Assembly: GCA_043101845.1 (NCBI GenBank)
Contig: JBICHN010000002.1
Coordinates: 868,001 to 932,000 of the forward strand
Origin: JBICHN01 sp043101845
Lineage (GTDB): Bacteria; Planctomycetota; Phycisphaerae; Phycisphaerales; UBA5793
Length of the DNA stretch: 64,000 nt
Reading direction: 5' to 3'
The notes beneath the pieces were generated by a model. The model searched no databases, was not told the origin of the DNA, and saw only the letters and a list, made by a program, of their open reading frames with translations. This document shows, in pieces, positions 62,020 through 64,000 of the stretch (within the stretch, counting starts at the first letter, position 1; every line of letters begins with the position of its first letter). The position numbers were made by a program, and so were the translations under genes.

Positions 62020-62214
62020 TCACTCGGGCGCGCCGGCGCGGTAGATGACCGCGAGGGCGCCGAGGCCGATGATGATGAGCACGATGTAGACGATCCGCCA
62101 GAGCCACTCGCGCTCGAGCGGCGCCGGCTCGAAGGTCGCCATGAGACCGAACACGGCGAACGCCGCGACGGCGAGCGCGATCAACCCGAGGACACTGCGC
62201 ACGACGATGTTCAC
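62020..62214 (-). CDS. Small two-helix membrane protein
   Basis: A 64-residue protein if the GTG at 62214 is used, which has GGGGGAG eight bases upstream. ATG 62262 is in frame but would overlap the previous gene without a ribosome site. Two membrane helices: VLGLIALAVAAFAVFGLMA and WLWRIVYIVLIIIGLGALAVI. No family is recognised. It follows the 62243 gene closely on the same strand and is convergent with the hydrolase. Confidence 0.65.
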   Translation of the reverse strand: MNIVVRSVLGLIALAVAAFAVFGLMATFEPAPLEREWLWRIVYIVLIIIGLGALAVIYRAGAPE

Positions 62215-62242
62215 GGCCGGACTCCCCCTGCCTGGAGATGCG

Positions 62243-62578
62243 TCATCCTTCCTCCGGCGCATCGTAGCCGAACGGATTCCGCGCGAGGAGTCCCCACAGG
62301 TTCGCGTCGTTCTCCGCCGCCCGCGCGCCGATTTCGAGCAGCAGGCGCTTCGTCGTCAGTTCGTCGGCGCCGATGACCGTGCGCAGGCGGTCGAGTGATC
62401 GCCACGGATAGTCCGGGTGGTTGAGCATGCTCGCGAGGATGCGCTTGCGGCCGCGGTCGGCGCGTTCGGCCGAGCGCAACTGCATGAGTTGGAGCAGGAT
62501 CTGGCCGGCGATCGTGCTGAGCGATCCGAGGATCGCGCCGCCGACGCCGATGAGCGCGATGGTCACGCCGTCACTCAT
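62243..62578 (-). CDS. Membrane-anchored protein with conserved DNA-binding-like helical domain, unknown
   Basis: A 111-residue protein. ATG 62578 is fixed by GGAGGT six bases upstream. One N-terminal helix (IALIGVGGAILGSLSTIAGQILL) is followed by a short charged domain ending in WRSLDRLRTVIGADELTTKR and LLLEIGARAAENDANLWGLL. The GAR phrase recalls a small domain found in many single-helix proteins of unknown role. It probably forms a two-gene unit with the gene at 62020. Confidence 0.7.
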   Translation of the reverse strand: MSDGVTIALIGVGGAILGSLSTIAGQILLQLMQLRSAERADRGRKRILASMLNHPDYPWRSLDRLRTVIGADELTTKRLLLEIGARAAENDANLWGLLARNPFGYDAPEEG

Positions 62579-62739
62579 GGGAGGACCTCCGCCGGTGCGT
62601 ACGGTGAAACGAACGGTGACCCCCTGGGGCAGGATGCGGCGTCGCGGTCGGTCTGTCAACCCGGAGGAGCGGGCGCGTCATCGATTCGCCGGACCGGAGC
62701 GAGACAATGCGAAGCGTCGACGAGCGGCGCCGTCCCCGC

Positions 62740-63207
62740 TCAATCGTCGTGCCAGCGCTGCAACTCGATGATGTTGCCTTCCGGATCGGTCGCGTAAACC
62801 CAGGTGATGTCGCCCTTGCCGGGGACGGTGGCGGTGACGAGTTCGCCGAGTCGTCCGCCGCCGTGGTCGAGGAGGCGGCGGAGCGCTGCGGGAACATCGT
62901 CGACCGCGAACGCGATGTGGCCGAAGCCGGGCCGGTTCGCGGCGACGGGTTTCGGCCGGCGCGGCGACTCGTCGTATTCGTAGATCTCGAGGGTCGGCGC
63001 CTCGTTCGCGTCGAGCGCGTCATAGCCGGGAAGGCGCAGATGGGCGCCGCGCAGGTGGGCGTCGGGCACGCCCGACGCGGCCGCGACCCAGGGCTCGGCG
63101 AGATCGCGTTCGGGCATGAGCAGCTCGCAGTCGAACACCTCGACATAGAACCGCGCGAGGCGGCGCCAGTCTTTCGCGACGATGTTCGTGTGCGTGTAGC
63201 GGATCAT
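62740..63207 (-). CDS. VOC-family (glyoxalase/dioxygenase fold) protein
   Basis: A 155-residue vicinal-oxygen-chelate-fold protein. The two beta-alpha-beta-beta-beta halves start at RYTHTNIVAKDWRRLARFY and FGHIAFAVDDVPAALRRLL. Candidate metal ligands are His6, the Glu in TLEIYEYD, His97 in GHIAF and Glu148 in GNIIELQRW. The reaction is unknown; PERDLAEPWVAAASGVPDAH in the first half is like lactoylglutathione-lyase-related dehalogenases and isomerases. It precedes the gene pair at 62020-62578 on the same strand. Confidence 0.9.
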   Translation of the reverse strand: MIRYTHTNIVAKDWRRLARFYVEVFDCELLMPERDLAEPWVAAASGVPDAHLRGAHLRLPGYDALDANEAPTLEIYEYDESPRRPKPVAANRPGFGHIAFAVDDVPAALRRLLDHGGGRLGELVTATVPGKGDITWVYATDPEGNIIELQRWHDD

Positions 63208-63248
63208 GGTGGTGATGAGGCGACCGGTCGTCGTCGTCGTCGTCGTTC

Positions 63249-63623
63249 TTACGGTTCGGGCGTCGCCGTGACGGCCCAGCTCGGGGCGAAGAGTCGGTGG
63301 AGGAGCCAGGTGAGAAGGGCGCCCGCGAACGCAATTGAAGTGTACATCAGAAGCACGAAGACGCCGACGATCCAGAGCGGGCCGTCGGGCAGGGCGATGA
63401 GAAGGTAACCGAACTGTCCGAGGTAGATTCCGAGGAAGGTGAAGAAGAGCGACGCCGGCGCGACCCAGCCGCAGAGAAACCCCGCGGCGAAGAGGGCGCC
63501 GGGGTAGTAGACGCTCGCGGAATCCCACGGTTCGACCTCGCCGGTCACCATCGGCGACGCCGCCCAGATCACAACGCCGGCGACGAGACTCAGAACGAAT
63601 TGCGCGACGAGCCGCCAGAACAT
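63249..63623 (-). CDS. Four-helix membrane protein of unknown function
   Basis: A 124-residue protein made almost wholly of membrane helices: LVAQFVLSLVAGVVIWAASP, YYPGALFAAGFLCGWVAP, LFFTFLGIYLGQFGYLLIAL and GPLWIVGVFVLLMYTSIAFA, with a fifth partial segment. No family is recognised. TACCAT lies six bases before ATG 63623, so the message is probably leaderless. It is 41 bases from the VOC gene. Confidence 0.75.
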   Translation of the reverse strand: MFWRLVAQFVLSLVAGVVIWAASPMVTGEVEPWDSASVYYPGALFAAGFLCGWVAPASLFFTFLGIYLGQFGYLLIALPDGPLWIVGVFVLLMYTSIAFAGALLTWLLHRLFAPSWAVTATPEP

Positions 63624-63711
63624 GCGGGGATGGTAGGGGGGCTGTTGGCAGGTTCGGGTTTTTGCGAACGGGCGCCCGGTTGCGTTTCGCCCCGGCGCTC
63701 CCAGATTTAGC

Positions 63712-63966
63712 CCCGGGTGATTACACCCGGGGAGCGGCGCGCGTACTCGCGCGACGATGATCGCGCACAAGTCCCCCGGGACCCAATTTAGCCCCGGGTG
63801 ACCACACCCGGGGGAGCGGCGCTCGTATTCGCGCGATGATGATGGCGCGCGAATCCCGTGACCGCGATTCCGAACCGTTTTCCTCGCGGTGAAGCGGGGG
63901 CGGGTCGTCAATTCGTCGGTCCACGAGTCGTTGGACGCCGCTCCCCCCTGTGTATTCACATGGGGC
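63712..63966. repeat. CCCCGGGTG-family REPIN-like element and an extra arm
   Basis: A single arm (GCCCCGGGTGATTACACCCG) lies at 63712-63740, and a complete doublet spans 63791-63966 with inverted end CCGCTCCCCCCTGTG...CACATGGGGC. Internal words CTCGCGGTGAAGCG and CCACGAGTCGTT are shared with the copies at 32357 and 32583. The rest of 63624-64000 shows no gene. Confidence 0.92.
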
Positions 63967-64000
63967 TAAGTACGGCCCGGGCGCGGCGCGACTAAATTTA

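Overview
The window looks like a piece of a GC-rich planctomycete chromosome, most likely of the Phycisphaerales type. The evidence is: two prepilin-like proteins with the N-terminal signature FTLIELLVVISIIALL followed by LLPALSRARDAAR, three small membrane proteins with a CxxCGYxLxG or CxxCGYD zinc ribbon, secreted HAF-repeat and FG-GAP proteins sharing a C-terminal module, families common in this phylum (DUF2959, DUF3568, DUF4286, DUF5658), and a map-infA-rpmJ-rpsM-rpsK-rpoA-rplQ cluster without rpsD. These assignments rest on reading the translated sequence; no database search was run.

Layout. 0-5 kb: the 5' part of thiC with a TPP riboswitch, a secreted propeller-like protein, a PfpI-type protein, a four-unit 146-bp tandem repeat and two DinB-superfamily genes. 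5.6-7.9 kb: a pair of prepilin-like genes closed by a terminator. 7.9-14.2 kb: repeat mosaic, a DUF6065-like protein, a DUF3568 lipoprotein, a glycine-rich RRM protein, a TrkA-C membrane protein translationally coupled to a PPM phosphatase, a DoxX/YkgB-like protein and an RMD1/YagE protein. 14.3-27.3 kb: envelope and secreted proteins (beta-propeller, HtrA-like protease, FG-GAP protein, a large secreted protein with a possible hydrolase domain, a HAF-repeat protein), with a lower-GC patch around 23.4-26.8 kb. 27.9-38.2 kb: hslU, two zinc-ribbon membrane proteins, a Gfo/Idh/MocA oxidoreductase, a GNAT, an M48 protease, a lipoprotein, a NifU-like scaffold and csrA. 38.4-44.3 kb: a third DinB-superfamily gene, a 94-100 bp tandem repeat, a strong promoter driving an unknown gene followed by a Y-family polymerase, then a low-complexity block. 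44.3-53.3 kb: mtnP, a fused aroD-aroE, another HAF-repeat protein, an HD-GYP protein, a prepilin-like protein, scpB and map. 53.7-57.2 kb: translation and RNA polymerase genes. 57.5-63.6 kb: DUF4286, DUF2959 and DUF5005-like proteins, a methyltransferase coupled to a TAP-like hydrolase, small membrane proteins and a VOC protein.

The most unusual content is the intergenic DNA. It is packed with short elements made of two hairpin-bearing arms in inverted orientation (REPIN-like). At least five families can be separated. In each, the arm stems differ in sequence between copies but keep their pairing. A further composite element consists of 8-bp tandem tracts plus a hairpin and sits just behind stop codons. 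No REP-associated (RAYT) transposase is visible in the window. Transcription signals are also distinctive: a TACACT/TACGAT-like -10 box lies 5-9 bases before the start codon of about a dozen genes, suggesting widespread leaderless transcripts.
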